A stretch of DNA of 64,000 nucleotides from Hydrogenophaga sp. 2FB. GTDB lineage: Bacteria; Pseudomonadota; Gammaproteobacteria; Burkholderiales; Burkholderiaceae_C. Shown in pieces: positions 8,241 to 16,542 of the stretch. The stretch lies in the NCBI RefSeq assembly GCF_005503365.1, contig NZ_SCML01000014.1, positions 1 through 64,000 on the forward strand, read 5' to 3'. The notes beneath the pieces were generated by a model, which worked only from the letters and a program-made list of their open reading frames with translations, was not told where the DNA came from and made no database searches. How positions within the stretch are numbered: the stretch's first letter is position 1; every line of letters starts with the position of its first letter. The position numbers and the translations under genes were made by a program.

Positions 8241-8860
8241 CCCCACCGGTCTTCTATCTGCTGGCCGGCCCCAACGGGGCGGGCAAGTCCACGCTGTACC
8301 GCGCGGCGCTGGCCACCGGTCTGATCCCGCCGGAGGCCGAGTTCGTCAACGCCGATCTGTACGAGGCCGCGCACCTGCAGCACATCACCCACCCGGTGAA
8401 GCGTTCGGCCATGGCGCGGCAGTGGGCGGACGAGCGCCGCGCGGCCTGTCTGGCGGCGGGCGATTCCTTCGTGAGCGAGACCGTGTTCTCGCACCCGTCC
8501 AAGCTGGCCCTGCTCGACGCGGCCACGGCGGCGGGCTTTGCCGTGGTGCTGCTGGTGGTCTGTGTGGACGAGCCGCGGCATCTGCTGGCACGCGTGCAGC
8601 AGCGCGAACTGGAGGGCGGGCACAGCGTGCCGCCCGAGCGCATCCTGGCACGGTACCCGCGCACCTTGGCCAACCTGGCGCAGGCCGTTCGCCGGGTCGA
8701 TCTGGCGCTGCTGTACGACACCTCGGGCCCACGCAACCGCGTGGTGCAGCCGCCGCGCCTGGTGGCGCGTTGCCGGGCCGGGCATGTGCGCTGGAAGAAC
8801 CCGGAGCGCTGGCCGGGCTGGGCCGAGCGCCTGCTGGCTGACGTGCCCGAGGCGCCGTAG
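8237..8860 (+). CDS. Zeta-toxin-like AAA kinase
   Basis: The 207-residue P-loop protein starts with VFYLLAGPNGAGKSTLYRA, a zeta-toxin type Walker A, followed by VNADLYE and a SETVFSHPSKLALL segment typical of zeta/UNAG kinases. Known zeta toxins phosphorylate UDP-N-acetylglucosamine and block peptidoglycan synthesis. Whether this one is toxic is not shown by sequence. The GTG start overlaps the antitoxin stop (GTGA), so translation is coupled. The pairing of a zeta-like kinase with a ParD-like partner rather than an epsilon-type antitoxin is notable. Confidence 0.8.
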   Translation: MTPPVFYLLAGPNGAGKSTLYRAALATGLIPPEAEFVNADLYEAAHLQHITHPVKRSAMARQWADERRAACLAAGDSFVSETVFSHPSKLALLDAATAAGFAVVLLVVCVDEPRHLLARVQQRELEGGHSVPPERILARYPRTLANLAQAVRRVDLALLYDTSGPRNRVVQPPRLVARCRAGHVRWKNPERWPGWAERLLADVPEAP

Positions 8861-8894
8861 GTGCCGCGCCGCCCTTGTTGTTTACAGTGCATCC

Positions 8895-9215
8895 ATGTCC
8901 GACGAATCGCAGATTGAAATCCCGCCATCCTTCATGGCGCTGTACCTCGCCCCCGGGCGCCAGAAGCCCAGCCTGCCGCATGCCGAGCTGGCCGCGCGCT
9001 ACGAGCTGTGCGAAGACATGGCGCAGATGCTCACCGAGACCGCGCGCAACATGGAGTTCAGCCTGGGCATCACCGAATCCGACGTGCTCGCGCGCTGCGG
9101 GCAGGGTCTGCGGGTCGAGCCCACGGTGGTGAGCGAAGCCGAGTCGCAGTGGGTGGTGCGGCGTCTGGCCGAGTTGCTGGATTGGCGTCTGCCGGTGGGC
9201 GACGCCGAGCGCTGA
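8895..9215 (+). CDS. Conserved small protein of unknown function
   Basis: This 106-residue acidic, helical protein (IPPSFMALYLAPGRQKP, then YELCEDMAQMLTETARN) resembles short proteins sometimes labelled ATPase with chaperone activity in Burkholderiales. It has no P-loop or other catalytic motif, so I would not accept that label. It starts 34 bases after the zeta-like gene and ends 6 bases before the convergent MFS gene. Its role is unknown. Confidence 0.7.
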   Translation: MSDESQIEIPPSFMALYLAPGRQKPSLPHAELAARYELCEDMAQMLTETARNMEFSLGITESDVLARCGQGLRVEPTVVSEAESQWVVRRLAELLDWRLPVGDAER

Positions 9216-9221
9216 TCCCGA

Positions 9222-10412
9222 TCAGCGGCGCGAGCCCATGCGCAGCCACATCAGGCAGGCGAACGCGCTGAGCCCCAACGCGCTGGAGATCCACAGAGCA
9301 CCCGTGCCCCAGCGTTCGATGCAGACGCCAAACGCCAGCGGCGCAAAAGCCTGTGCCACGCGCGAGGGCGCCATGATCAGCCCCTGGCGTTGGCCGTAGC
9401 CCGCGGCACCGAAGTACGCCAGTGGCAGCGTGCCCTTGGCGATGGTGAGAATGCCGTTGCCCGCGCCGTGCAGGATGGCAAAGAACGGCCCGGCCACTGG
9501 GCCGAGCAGCATCCAGCACACCGCACCCAGTGGGTGACCCAGGGTGGCCGCGCGTGCGGCCAGCAAGGGGTGCATGCGGCGCAGCAGGCCGAATTCGAGC
9601 AAGCGGCCTGCCACCTGCGCGGGGCCCACCAGCGCGCCCATGGCCAGCGCACCCGCCAGCGTGGCGCCACTGGCCACCAGCAGGGTCGGCAAGTGCGCGG
9701 CCATCGCGGTGCTCACGAACCATGTGGCGGCAAACACATAGGCCAAGACCCCTGCGGTCCAGGGGTGGGGCGGTGGTGCCGTTGGCGCGCTGTCGTGGTC
9801 GGTCGAAGGCTCGGGCGCGGTGGTGCGCGTGGGTTCGGACGGCGCCTGAGTTCCCGGAATGCTGGCGTTCAGCGGCAGGCCGAGCAGCAAGTGCAAGGCC
9901 GCCCAGCCCAGGCAGGCGCCGCGCCAGCCGAACCCCGCTTCCATCCAGCTGCTCAGCGGCCAGCCGACGGTGCTGGCAAAGCCGGCGATGAGGGTGATGC
10001 CGGTGATGGACGCGCGCGCCTCTCGGCCCTTGAGCCGCACCAGCGCCGCGAAGGCGGCCTCGTACAAGCCGCTGCCCATCACCACGCCGATCACCAGCCA
10101 GGCCAACACCAGGCTCACCACGCCCTGCACTTGCGAGAGGGCCGTCAACCCCAGCGCGCAGAGCACGCTGGTGCCCATCAAAACGGGGCGGCCGCCCCAG
10201 CGGTCAATGGCTCGGCCGGCGAACGGACCGAGCGCGGCCGAGAGCAAGAGCGCGGCTGAGTAGGCTCCCCACACGTAGGCCACCGGCAGGCCCAGCCCCT
10301 GGGCCATGGGCACGGCGAGCAGGGCGGGCAGGTAGTAGGTGGAGGCCCAGGCCAGGGTTTGTGCCGTGCCCAGGCGCAGCACGAGGAGCCCGTCGCGTGA
10401 GACGCCGGCCAT
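9222..10412 (-). CDS. MFS transporter
   Basis: The 396-residue protein consists of hydrophobic helices consistent with a 12-helix major facilitator. A family A-like loop (AGRAIDRWGGRPVLM) falls after the second helix. A long hydrophilic central loop rich in Ser/Thr/Pro (about residues 190-215) separates the halves. The substrate is unknown. It follows the Nudix gene by 8 bases on the same strand, so the two are probably co-transcribed. Confidence 0.85.
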   Translation of the reverse strand: MAGVSRDGLLVLRLGTAQTLAWASTYYLPALLAVPMAQGLGLPVAYVWGAYSAALLLSAALGPFAGRAIDRWGGRPVLMGTSVLCALGLTALSQVQGVVSLVLAWLVIGVVMGSGLYEAAFAALVRLKGREARASITGITLIAGFASTVGWPLSSWMEAGFGWRGACLGWAALHLLLGLPLNASIPGTQAPSEPTRTTAPEPSTDHDSAPTAPPPHPWTAGVLAYVFAATWFVSTAMAAHLPTLLVASGATLAGALAMGALVGPAQVAGRLLEFGLLRRMHPLLAARAATLGHPLGAVCWMLLGPVAGPFFAILHGAGNGILTIAKGTLPLAYFGAAGYGQRQGLIMAPSRVAQAFAPLAFGVCIERWGTGALWISSALGLSAFACLMWLRMGSRR

Positions 10413-10420
10413 GGACGTGC

Positions 10421-10975
10421 TCAGGTGATGTCGAAGGCGTGGAACCCGAAGCGGCCTTGCCGGCGATCGGCGAAGTAGTGTTCCAGCGTTTCCTTGACGG
10501 TGCGAAAGGCGATCTCGTCCCAGGGGATCTGGTCTTCGGTGAACAGCCGTGCCTCGATGGTTTCGTGGCCGGGATTGAACTGGTCGCTGAGCAGGCGTGC
10601 GCGGTAGTACATGTGCACCTGGCCCACGCGCGCTACGTTCATCAGCGTGAAGATGTCGCCGATCTCATACTGCGCGCCGGCTTCTTCGTCGGTTTCGCGG
10701 GCCGCGCCCTCGGCGGTGGTTTCGCCGAGCTCCATGAAGCCGGCCGGCAAGGTCCATTTGCCCCAGCGCGGTTCGATATTGCGCTTGCAGAGCAACACGT
10801 ACTCGCCCGAATCGCCCCACACCGGCACCGTGCCGACCACATTGAGCGGGTTGTCGTAGTGCACCGTGTGGCACGACGGGCAAACGGCGCGCATTCGGGT
10901 GTCGCCGTCATCAGGAAGACGCATGTCGACGGCGGTGCCGCAATTGCGGCAATGTTTGGCGGGAAAGCGCTGCAT
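10421..10975 (-). CDS. Nudix hydrolase with N-terminal zinc ribbon
   Basis: The 184-residue protein carries an N-terminal zinc ribbon (CRNCG near residue 9, CPSCH near residue 32) and a complete Nudix box (GFMELGETTAEGAARETDEE plus AGA, about residues 79-101). The architecture resembles NudC-like NADH pyrophosphatases but is shorter, so it is better called a Nudix hydrolase acting on a nucleoside diphosphate derivative. A following MFS gene suggests a two-gene transcript. Confidence 0.88.
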   Translation of the reverse strand: MQRFPAKHCRNCGTAVDMRLPDDGDTRMRAVCPSCHTVHYDNPLNVVGTVPVWGDSGEYVLLCKRNIEPRWGKWTLPAGFMELGETTAEGAARETDEEAGAQYEIGDIFTLMNVARVGQVHMYYRARLLSDQFNPGHETIEARLFTEDQIPWDEIAFRTVKETLEHYFADRRQGRFGFHAFDIT

Positions 10976-11092
10976 CGCGGCAGTTTACTGAGTTTCCGCC
11001 GGCCATCTGGATGGGGGCGCTGTCGTTGAACTGTCACATAGGCGGCGCAGCCCGGCGACACACGCGCACAGCAACTCGCCACCCAACCCCTT

Positions 11093-11107
11093 GCCGGCAA
11101 AGCCGGC
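11093..11107. terminator. GC-rich hairpin at the 3' end of the orphan gene
   Basis: GCCGGC-AAA-GCCGGC forms a perfect 6-base stem directly after the stop of the minus-strand orphan gene. There is no T-tract, so intrinsic termination is uncertain. Confidence 0.35.
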
Positions 11108-11108
11108 G

Positions 11109-12845
11109 TCACAGGATCGAATCGAGCGTTTCCTTGAGCCGCGACCGAGCGGAGTTCAGTGCCACGATTTCCGCATCCGAGGTGTTGAAGTCGTAGCCGC
11201 GCACCAGACGGGTGATCAGCGCATCGATCTGCGTGTGCATGGCGGTGATCTGTGTGTGTATGGCATCGATCTGGTCGCCGTCGGCGTCGCTGCCCAACGG
11301 CTCGGTGGGCGAGGCCGTGGCGACCCTGGCGTATTCCTGCAACGCCAGCCGCTTCACCATGCTTTCGTCGATGGGGTTTTTGAGAAGTTCCTTGCACAGA
11401 CGGGTTCCGGCATCCTGTTGTTGCACGGCGGCTTGTTCAACCGCTTTTCGAAACGCGGCCAAGGTTGCGGTGTTCATGTGAGGTTGGAGCAGGGTGCATT
11501 TGTGCAGCAGCATGTGCAGGTGGGCGAACGGTTGTGCCGCGAGATGCTCTGCAAGCGACTTGTCCTGCAGCGCGACGCCCATCTTCTGTTCGATGGATCG
11601 GGCACTGGCCTTCAATCTGGTCTCGTGGGTGGCGCTCATCGCGGTACAGACGTCGCGCACGCCCGAGGCGTAGGCCTCCTCCATGGCCACATACTTTTTC
11701 ATGTCTTGGTTGAGCTCAGCCACCCTCCGGGCGCGCAGGGCGCCGTCGTCAAGGTAGCGCGCCAGCATGCCGAACGCGCTGTTCGCTGCGACGTATTGAT
11801 GCGCCCAATCCGCGTGCCTGGCATGGTCATACGTGCCGTCCGGGGTGGCCGCCGGGAGGTAGGTGGTGAGGTCCTTGACCTCCGGGGGAATCTTTTGCAG
11901 CAGTTCGTCAACCGCTTTGTAGTTTCTGGATTCAGCAGCCTTCAGCAAGCCGTCGCGCACATACACCTGCATCAGGAGGGTGACGGCGTCTTGAGCGTCG
12001 ACCCTGTCCGTGGTCGTTGTGCCCGTGGTGACCGTAGTGGTCGTCGTATCCGTTGTTGTCCATACCGTGGCGGTTGATGTGGCGGTTGACGTGGCCGTCG
12101 ACGTGGTGTCCGTCGTGGTCTGAGAGGTGTTGGATCTCGCGTCGCTCTCTCTGCGTTGCGGTCCGATTTCCACCGTTCCACGGCCGACGCCGCTGGCGGT
12201 GTGCCCGTGCCAATCCCCGGTGGGCTTGGGCCGCGGCGTGGAGCGGGTGCTTTCACTGGTCGACCGCTGCACAGGCTTGCGATAGGCATGTACCTTCGAC
12301 GGGCGGGCGCTCTCCGGGTCGTGGCTGTGCGCGTAGACCTCCCAATCCTTGGCGATCCAGCCCAGCATCTGCTCGCAGTCGGGGTCGTTCAGTTGCGCCT
12401 GAACGGTCTTGGCGCGCAGGCTCAGATCGCTGGCAAACTCGGCCGTCCTGGCGGGGGTCTGGCTTTTGAATCCCATGTAGAGCGCCAATTTTTGGGGCAT
12501 CTCGTCTTCGAGGTGCAGGAAGCGCTTGTTTTCGGTGATCAAGGCTTGCAGGCATTGTTTGACCTGGGTGACATCGGGCCCATCCGGACGGTGCAACTCG
12601 TCCACCAGCCTGTCCCGGTGTTCCTCGACGCAGCGTGTTGAAGCCCGTCCGCGCGCGTTCTGCAAGGCCGTTGCATCCAGGACCACGGTGAATGGAACGC
12701 GTTGATCGGGTGGCGTCGGGGCAGGACGGCTGAGCGCCGTGGCACGTGTACCTGCGTTGCCCGTCGGAACGGGAATGCCTTTGTCGGTCGAAGGCGCGAG
12801 AGGGGTGGGTGTGGCCGTGTTGGGGCCCGAGGTGTTGAGAGACAA
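11109..12845 (-). CDS. Orphan Ser/Thr/Pro-rich protein with threonine repeat, unknown function
   Basis: I do not recognise this protein. From a TTG start at 12845 (with GGAG 8 bases upstream) it is 578 residues; a longer ATG reading to 13007 adds 54 Arg/His/Pro-rich residues with weaker GC3 bias. The N-terminal 50 residues are Ser/Thr/Pro-rich and look disordered. A helical domain follows (about 60-180), then an extraordinary Thr/Asp/Ser repeat (about 238-283), then a long helical C-terminal domain with no membrane segment or known catalytic motif. It is flanked by unrelated genes. The polar disordered N-terminus resembles type III secretion substrates, but no secretion genes are in the window and I found no PIP-box-like element upstream. 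Function is unknown. Confidence 0.6.
   Translation of the reverse strand: MSLNTSGPNTATPTPLAPSTDKGIPVPTGNAGTRATALSRPAPTPPDQRVPFTVVLDATALQNARGRASTRCVEEHRDRLVDELHRPDGPDVTQVKQCLQALITENKRFLHLEDEMPQKLALYMGFKSQTPARTAEFASDLSLRAKTVQAQLNDPDCEQMLGWIAKDWEVYAHSHDPESARPSKVHAYRKPVQRSTSESTRSTPRPKPTGDWHGHTASGVGRGTVEIGPQRRESDARSNTSQTTTDTTSTATSTATSTATVWTTTDTTTTTVTTGTTTTDRVDAQDAVTLLMQVYVRDGLLKAAESRNYKAVDELLQKIPPEVKDLTTYLPAATPDGTYDHARHADWAHQYVAANSAFGMLARYLDDGALRARRVAELNQDMKKYVAMEEAYASGVRDVCTAMSATHETRLKASARSIEQKMGVALQDKSLAEHLAAQPFAHLHMLLHKCTLLQPHMNTATLAAFRKAVEQAAVQQQDAGTRLCKELLKNPIDESMVKRLALQEYARVATASPTEPLGSDADGDQIDAIHTQITAMHTQIDALITRLVRGYDFNTSDAEIVALNSARSRLKETLDSIL
12001..12130 (-). repeat. Degenerate in-frame repeat encoding a Thr/Ser/Ala/Asp tract
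   Basis: Short degenerate units related to ACRTCAACCGCC encode consecutive S-T-A-T blocks followed by T-T-T-D and T-T-T-T-T-V blocks inside the orphan gene. Units differ mostly at wobble positions. Such tracts can change length by slippage and are often seen in exposed or linker regions. Confidence 0.6.
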
Positions 12846-13042
12846 GCAGTGAACTCCGTCAAGGAAGACCGGTGGTTCCGGTCGGGACAGGCGCGGAGAT
12901 CCGTGATGTCGATGCGCGCCTTGCGTGCGCTCTGTGTGACGAGGGGCCCCGTGTGGTTCCCGCCTTTGCTTCGGGATCGATGGAAGGGGCTCGGGCGGCC
13001 GATCCATTGCCTGCAGTGAATCTGGCGCGCGCGCGGATGGCG

Positions 13043-13068
13043 AAAAAAAGCCGGGCAGGAGCCCGGCT
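13043..13068 (-). terminator. Rho-independent terminator of the DctP gene
   Basis: On the minus strand AGCCGGGC-TCCT-GCCCGGCT forms a perfect 8-base stem followed by a run of seven T. It lies 27 bases beyond the DctP stop and ends that minus-strand transcript before the orphan gene. Confidence 0.85.
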
Positions 13069-13094
13069 TGTTCGAGAGCGCGCAGCGCCAGCGC

Positions 13095-14141
13095 TCAGAC
13101 CTTCTTCGTGTGTTTGACGATCAAGGCCTTGGCGGTGTCGAGCAGCTTCTTGCCGTCGAAGCCGCGCTTGTCCATGTCCTGCACCCACTCCACCTCCACG
13201 AGGCGTGCCTTGCGCTTGAACTCCTGCGCTTCGGCCGATGGAATGGTGTAGATGCTGTTGCCCTGCTTGACGGCCTGCGCGCGCGCGGGCGCGTCGCCGG
13301 CCTGTTGCACCTTGCCCAGCCAGCCCGAGGTTTCGATGCCGGAGTTCTTGTCGATGATGGCCTTGAGGTCGGGCGGCAGCGAGGCGTATTTGTTCTTGTT
13401 CATGCCCATCACGAAGGTGGTGGTGTAGAGCGCGCCGCCGGCGGGATCGAACTCGCTGTGGAACTTGGTGAGCTCGTGCACTTTCACCGAAGGCACCACT
13501 TCCCAGGGGATCACGCAGCCGTCGATCACACCCTTGGACAGCGCATCGGGAATCTGCGGCAGCGGCATGCCCACGGGAATCGCACCCAGGTAACCGAGCA
13601 TCTTGGTGATCTGGCGGGTGGGGCCGCGCACCTTGGAGCCGCGCAGGTCTTCGGCGGTCTTGATCTGCTTGCTGCGCATGTGGAACATGCCTGGGCCGTG
13701 CACCTGCAGCGCGATGGGCTGGACCTCCTTGTACTCATCGGGCGCCATCGTGGTGATGTATTCCCAGAACGCTTTGGAGGTGGCTTCGGCGTTGCTCATC
13801 ATGAACGGCAGCTCGAACACTTCGGTGCGCGGGAAGCGGCCTGGGGTGTTGCCAGGCAGCGTCCACACGATGTCGACCACGCCATCGCGCGCCTGGTCGA
13901 ACAGTTGCAGCGGCGTGCCGCCCAATTGCATGGCGGGGTAGGCTTCGAACTTGATGCGCCCGCCCGAGTCCTTCTCGACCTTGTCCATCCAGGCCTTGTG
14001 CATGTTGAGCCACACGTTGGACTGCGGCGCCATGAAGGTGTGGAATTTGAGCGTGACGCTTTGCTGGGCAAAGCCCACGAGCGCGGGCGCGCCGAGGGCA
14101 ACGGCCGCGCCGGACTGGAGCAGGGTTCTGCGCTGGATCAT
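13095..14141 (-). CDS. TRAP transporter substrate-binding protein (DctP type)
   Basis: The 348-residue periplasmic binding protein starts MIQRRTLLQSGAAVALGAPALVGFA, a twin-arginine-like signal peptide ending at about residue 25. The mature part has DctP features: LKFHTFMAPQSNVW, then VDIVWTLPGNTPGRFP and LRGSKVRGPTRQ. TRAP binding proteins deliver carboxylates to a DctQM permease, but no permease genes are next to it. An AGGAGA ribosome-binding site 7 bases upstream sets the start at 14141. Its place beside FAH-family and Rieske genes suggests uptake of the compound degraded by this block. Confidence 0.88.
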   Translation of the reverse strand: MIQRRTLLQSGAAVALGAPALVGFAQQSVTLKFHTFMAPQSNVWLNMHKAWMDKVEKDSGGRIKFEAYPAMQLGGTPLQLFDQARDGVVDIVWTLPGNTPGRFPRTEVFELPFMMSNAEATSKAFWEYITTMAPDEYKEVQPIALQVHGPGMFHMRSKQIKTAEDLRGSKVRGPTRQITKMLGYLGAIPVGMPLPQIPDALSKGVIDGCVIPWEVVPSVKVHELTKFHSEFDPAGGALYTTTFVMGMNKNKYASLPPDLKAIIDKNSGIETSGWLGKVQQAGDAPARAQAVKQGNSIYTIPSAEAQEFKRKARLVEVEWVQDMDKRGFDGKKLLDTAKALIVKHTKKV

Positions 14142-14247
14142 GTGAAAGGTCTCCTGGAGTGTCTGAGAAAAAGATGAGAGCAGATTACCCAGTGGAGGCG
14201 GGCGCAACCACAGGTCTTACCCTTGAATTCGCCCGCGCTGCGGGGCG

Positions 14248-14952
14248 TCAGGCCACCTTGACTGTGATCGGCTTGAGACCGTCCACACCGCCTTGCATGA
14301 GATCGCCGCTGACCACCGCGTTCACCCCCTCGGGGGTGCCGGTGTAAATCAGATCGCCGGGTTGCAGTTCCCAGGCGGCCGAGAGGTGCTCGATGGTTTC
14401 GGCCACGCTCCAGATCAGCTTGGCCACGGTGCTGCGCTGGCGGTCCGCACCGTTGACCTGCAACCAGATCGGCGCCTGGTTGACGTCACCGGCTTGCGCG
14501 GTGGGCGTGATGGGACCGATGGGCGCGGATTCGTCGAAGGCCTTGCCGATGCACCAGGGACGGCCTTGTTTCTTCATGTCGTTCTGCAGGTCGCGGCGCG
14601 TCATGTCCAGGCCCACGGCGTAGCCGTAGATGTGCTTCGCGGCGTCGGCGGCCTTGATGTTCTTGCCACCGGTGCCGATGGCGACCACGAGTTCGATTTC
14701 GTGGTGCAGGTTGCCGGTGAGGCTGGGGTAGGGGATGGAGGCGGTCTGTCCGGCGTCGACCACCACGATGGCGTCGGCTGGCTTGAGGAAGAAGAACGGC
14801 GGCTCGCGGCCGGTGAAGCCCATTTCCTTGGCGTGTTCCTCGTAGTTGCGGCCCACGCAGTAGATGCGGTGAACGGGAAAACGCTCGGCGCGGCCCACGA
14901 CGGGCACGCTCACGGTGGCGGGAGGGGCGAAGGTGAAACGGCTGTCTGACAT
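14248..14952 (-). CDS. Fumarylacetoacetate hydrolase (FAH) family protein
   Basis: The 234-residue protein has the FAH fold signatures [39 protein letters not shown] and YTGTPEGVN. The motif set places it with fumarylpyruvate or acylpyruvate hydrolases, which cleave ring-fission products late in aromatic pathways. The exact substrate is not deducible. A GST-type maleylacetoacetate/maleylpyruvate isomerase lies 8 kb away (22358), the normal partner in gentisate or homogentisate routes. Confidence 0.88.
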   Translation of the reverse strand: MSDSRFTFAPPATVSVPVVGRAERFPVHRIYCVGRNYEEHAKEMGFTGREPPFFFLKPADAIVVVDAGQTASIPYPSLTGNLHHEIELVVAIGTGGKNIKAADAAKHIYGYAVGLDMTRRDLQNDMKKQGRPWCIGKAFDESAPIGPITPTAQAGDVNQAPIWLQVNGADRQRSTVAKLIWSVAETIEHLSAAWELQPGDLIYTGTPEGVNAVVSGDLMQGGVDGLKPITVKVA

Positions 14953-15060
14953 GGGGGCTCTGTCTCGTGTGGTTGTGCGGGGTTGTCAGTTTGCCATGTG
15001 CGTGTGGCGCGGTCTGCCCGCTCCGGTATTCGCGAAGCGGGCCGGTGCGGGGCGGCCGCC

Positions 15061-16542
15061 TCAGGTGCGAGAAAAATACTCGCGCCGCTCGAAGTCGGCC
15101 TTGTCGTCGGCCTGCGCGTGGCGGTCCAGCTCGCTCTGCTTGATGCGGCTGAAGTAGCGCACCACGTCGTCACCCAGGGACTGGCACAACACCGTGTCCG
15201 CGCGCAAGGCCTCCAGTCCTTCACCGAGCGAGGAGGGCAGTTTCTGGTGTTCGGTGGCGTACGGCGAGTCGGTGGCTTGCGGCGGCAGCGTGGCGCGCGC
15301 CAGGCCGTCGAGCCCGGCGTGGATCTGCGCGGCCATGTAGAGGTAGGGATTGGCCGCCGGCTCGCCCACGCGGTTCTCGATGCGGGTGGCACTGTCGCCC
15401 GCTCCACCCACCACGCGCAGCATGGCGCCGCGGTTGTCCTGTCCCCACAGCGCGGCCTGCGGCGCGAGCGCGTTGGGGCGAAAGCGCGCGAAGCCGTTGA
15501 TGGTGGGCGTGCACAGCACAGTCATACCGCGCGCATGCGAGAGCAGGCCCGCGAGCCAGTGCGCGCCGGCGGCGGACAGGGTGTGCGTGGCGTCGGCGCG
15601 CGTGCTGCCCTCGGCAGGCGCATCGCGCACGCAGGCGTTGCGGCCAGTCTCCAGGTCCACCAGGGACTGGTGCAGGTGCCAGCCGCTGGACATGATGTTC
15701 GGAAACGGCGGACGGCACATGAAGGTGGCGTGGTAGCCGGCGCGGCGCAGCGCCTGGCGCACGCCATTGCGGAACAGCACCATCTGGTCGGCGGCGGTGA
15801 GCGCATCGGTGGCGTCGAACACGGCTTCCACCTGGCTCGGGCCGAGCTCGATTTCCAATGACTGCAAGGGCAGGCCCAGCGCTTGCGCGGTGCGTTGCAC
15901 GATGCGCAGCGGCTCGTCGCTGAGGTCGACCATGGCCTCGGCTTGCAGGTTGTAGCCGGGGTGGATCATCTCCACCGTGGGCGGCAGGCCGGGCCAGGCG
16001 GCAAGCTCGGGGTCGAGCTGGGGCCGGGTGTCGGTGATGCGGTAGATGTGGAACTCGACTTCGAGCCCGGTCTTCAGGCCATAGCCCGCGTGCGCCAGGC
16101 GTTGCAGTGCGGTCTGCAGCACGTGGCGCGTGTCCAGCGGCACGGGCGTGCCATCGGCGAACCAGGGCTGGCAGCGCAGCCAGCCGGTGCGCTCCTGCCA
16201 CGGCAGGAGGGTGAAGCTTTGCGGGTCCGGCACCAGCATGAGGTTGGCCGCGCCCGAGAAGCCGGGCAGGTCGGCCGCGCCACCGGGTTCGAACACCTTC
16301 CAGGCCGTGCGGTCGGCGGTGTCCTTGAGCATGAGCGTGCCCACCATGCCCACGCCATCGCGCAGCGCGCGCACCGCAGCCTTGGCGGTGAGCGTCTTGC
16401 CGCGCAGCATGCCGTGCGCGTCGCACCAGCCAAAGCGCACCAGCTCGATGCCGCTGGCTTCAATGAGTTTGGCGACGCGCTGGCACTCGATGTCGCGGGC
16501 GTGGGTGTGGATGCCGCAGCGTTCGGCGAACGATCCCGTCAT
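15061..16542 (-). CDS. Glutamine-synthetase-like gamma-glutamyl ligase
   Basis: This 493-residue protein belongs to the glutamine synthetase superfamily. It has the beta-grasp-like N-terminal domain (VRFGWCDAHGMLRGK) and the catalytic core with EVEFHIY, EIELGPSQVE, SGWHLHQSL, NGFARFRPN and RIENRVGEPAANPYLYMAA. These members often join glutamate to amines rather than ammonia, as in gamma-glutamylation of polyamines, isopropylamine or aniline. Its ATG overlaps the Rieske oxygenase stop (ATGA, 16539-16542), so the two are translationally coupled. That arrangement suggests ligation and oxygenation act in one route on an amine; this is inference. Confidence 0.85.
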   Translation of the reverse strand: MTGSFAERCGIHTHARDIECQRVAKLIEASGIELVRFGWCDAHGMLRGKTLTAKAAVRALRDGVGMVGTLMLKDTADRTAWKVFEPGGAADLPGFSGAANLMLVPDPQSFTLLPWQERTGWLRCQPWFADGTPVPLDTRHVLQTALQRLAHAGYGLKTGLEVEFHIYRITDTRPQLDPELAAWPGLPPTVEMIHPGYNLQAEAMVDLSDEPLRIVQRTAQALGLPLQSLEIELGPSQVEAVFDATDALTAADQMVLFRNGVRQALRRAGYHATFMCRPPFPNIMSSGWHLHQSLVDLETGRNACVRDAPAEGSTRADATHTLSAAGAHWLAGLLSHARGMTVLCTPTINGFARFRPNALAPQAALWGQDNRGAMLRVVGGAGDSATRIENRVGEPAANPYLYMAAQIHAGLDGLARATLPPQATDSPYATEHQKLPSSLGEGLEALRADTVLCQSLGDDVVRYFSRIKQSELDRHAQADDKADFERREYFSRT

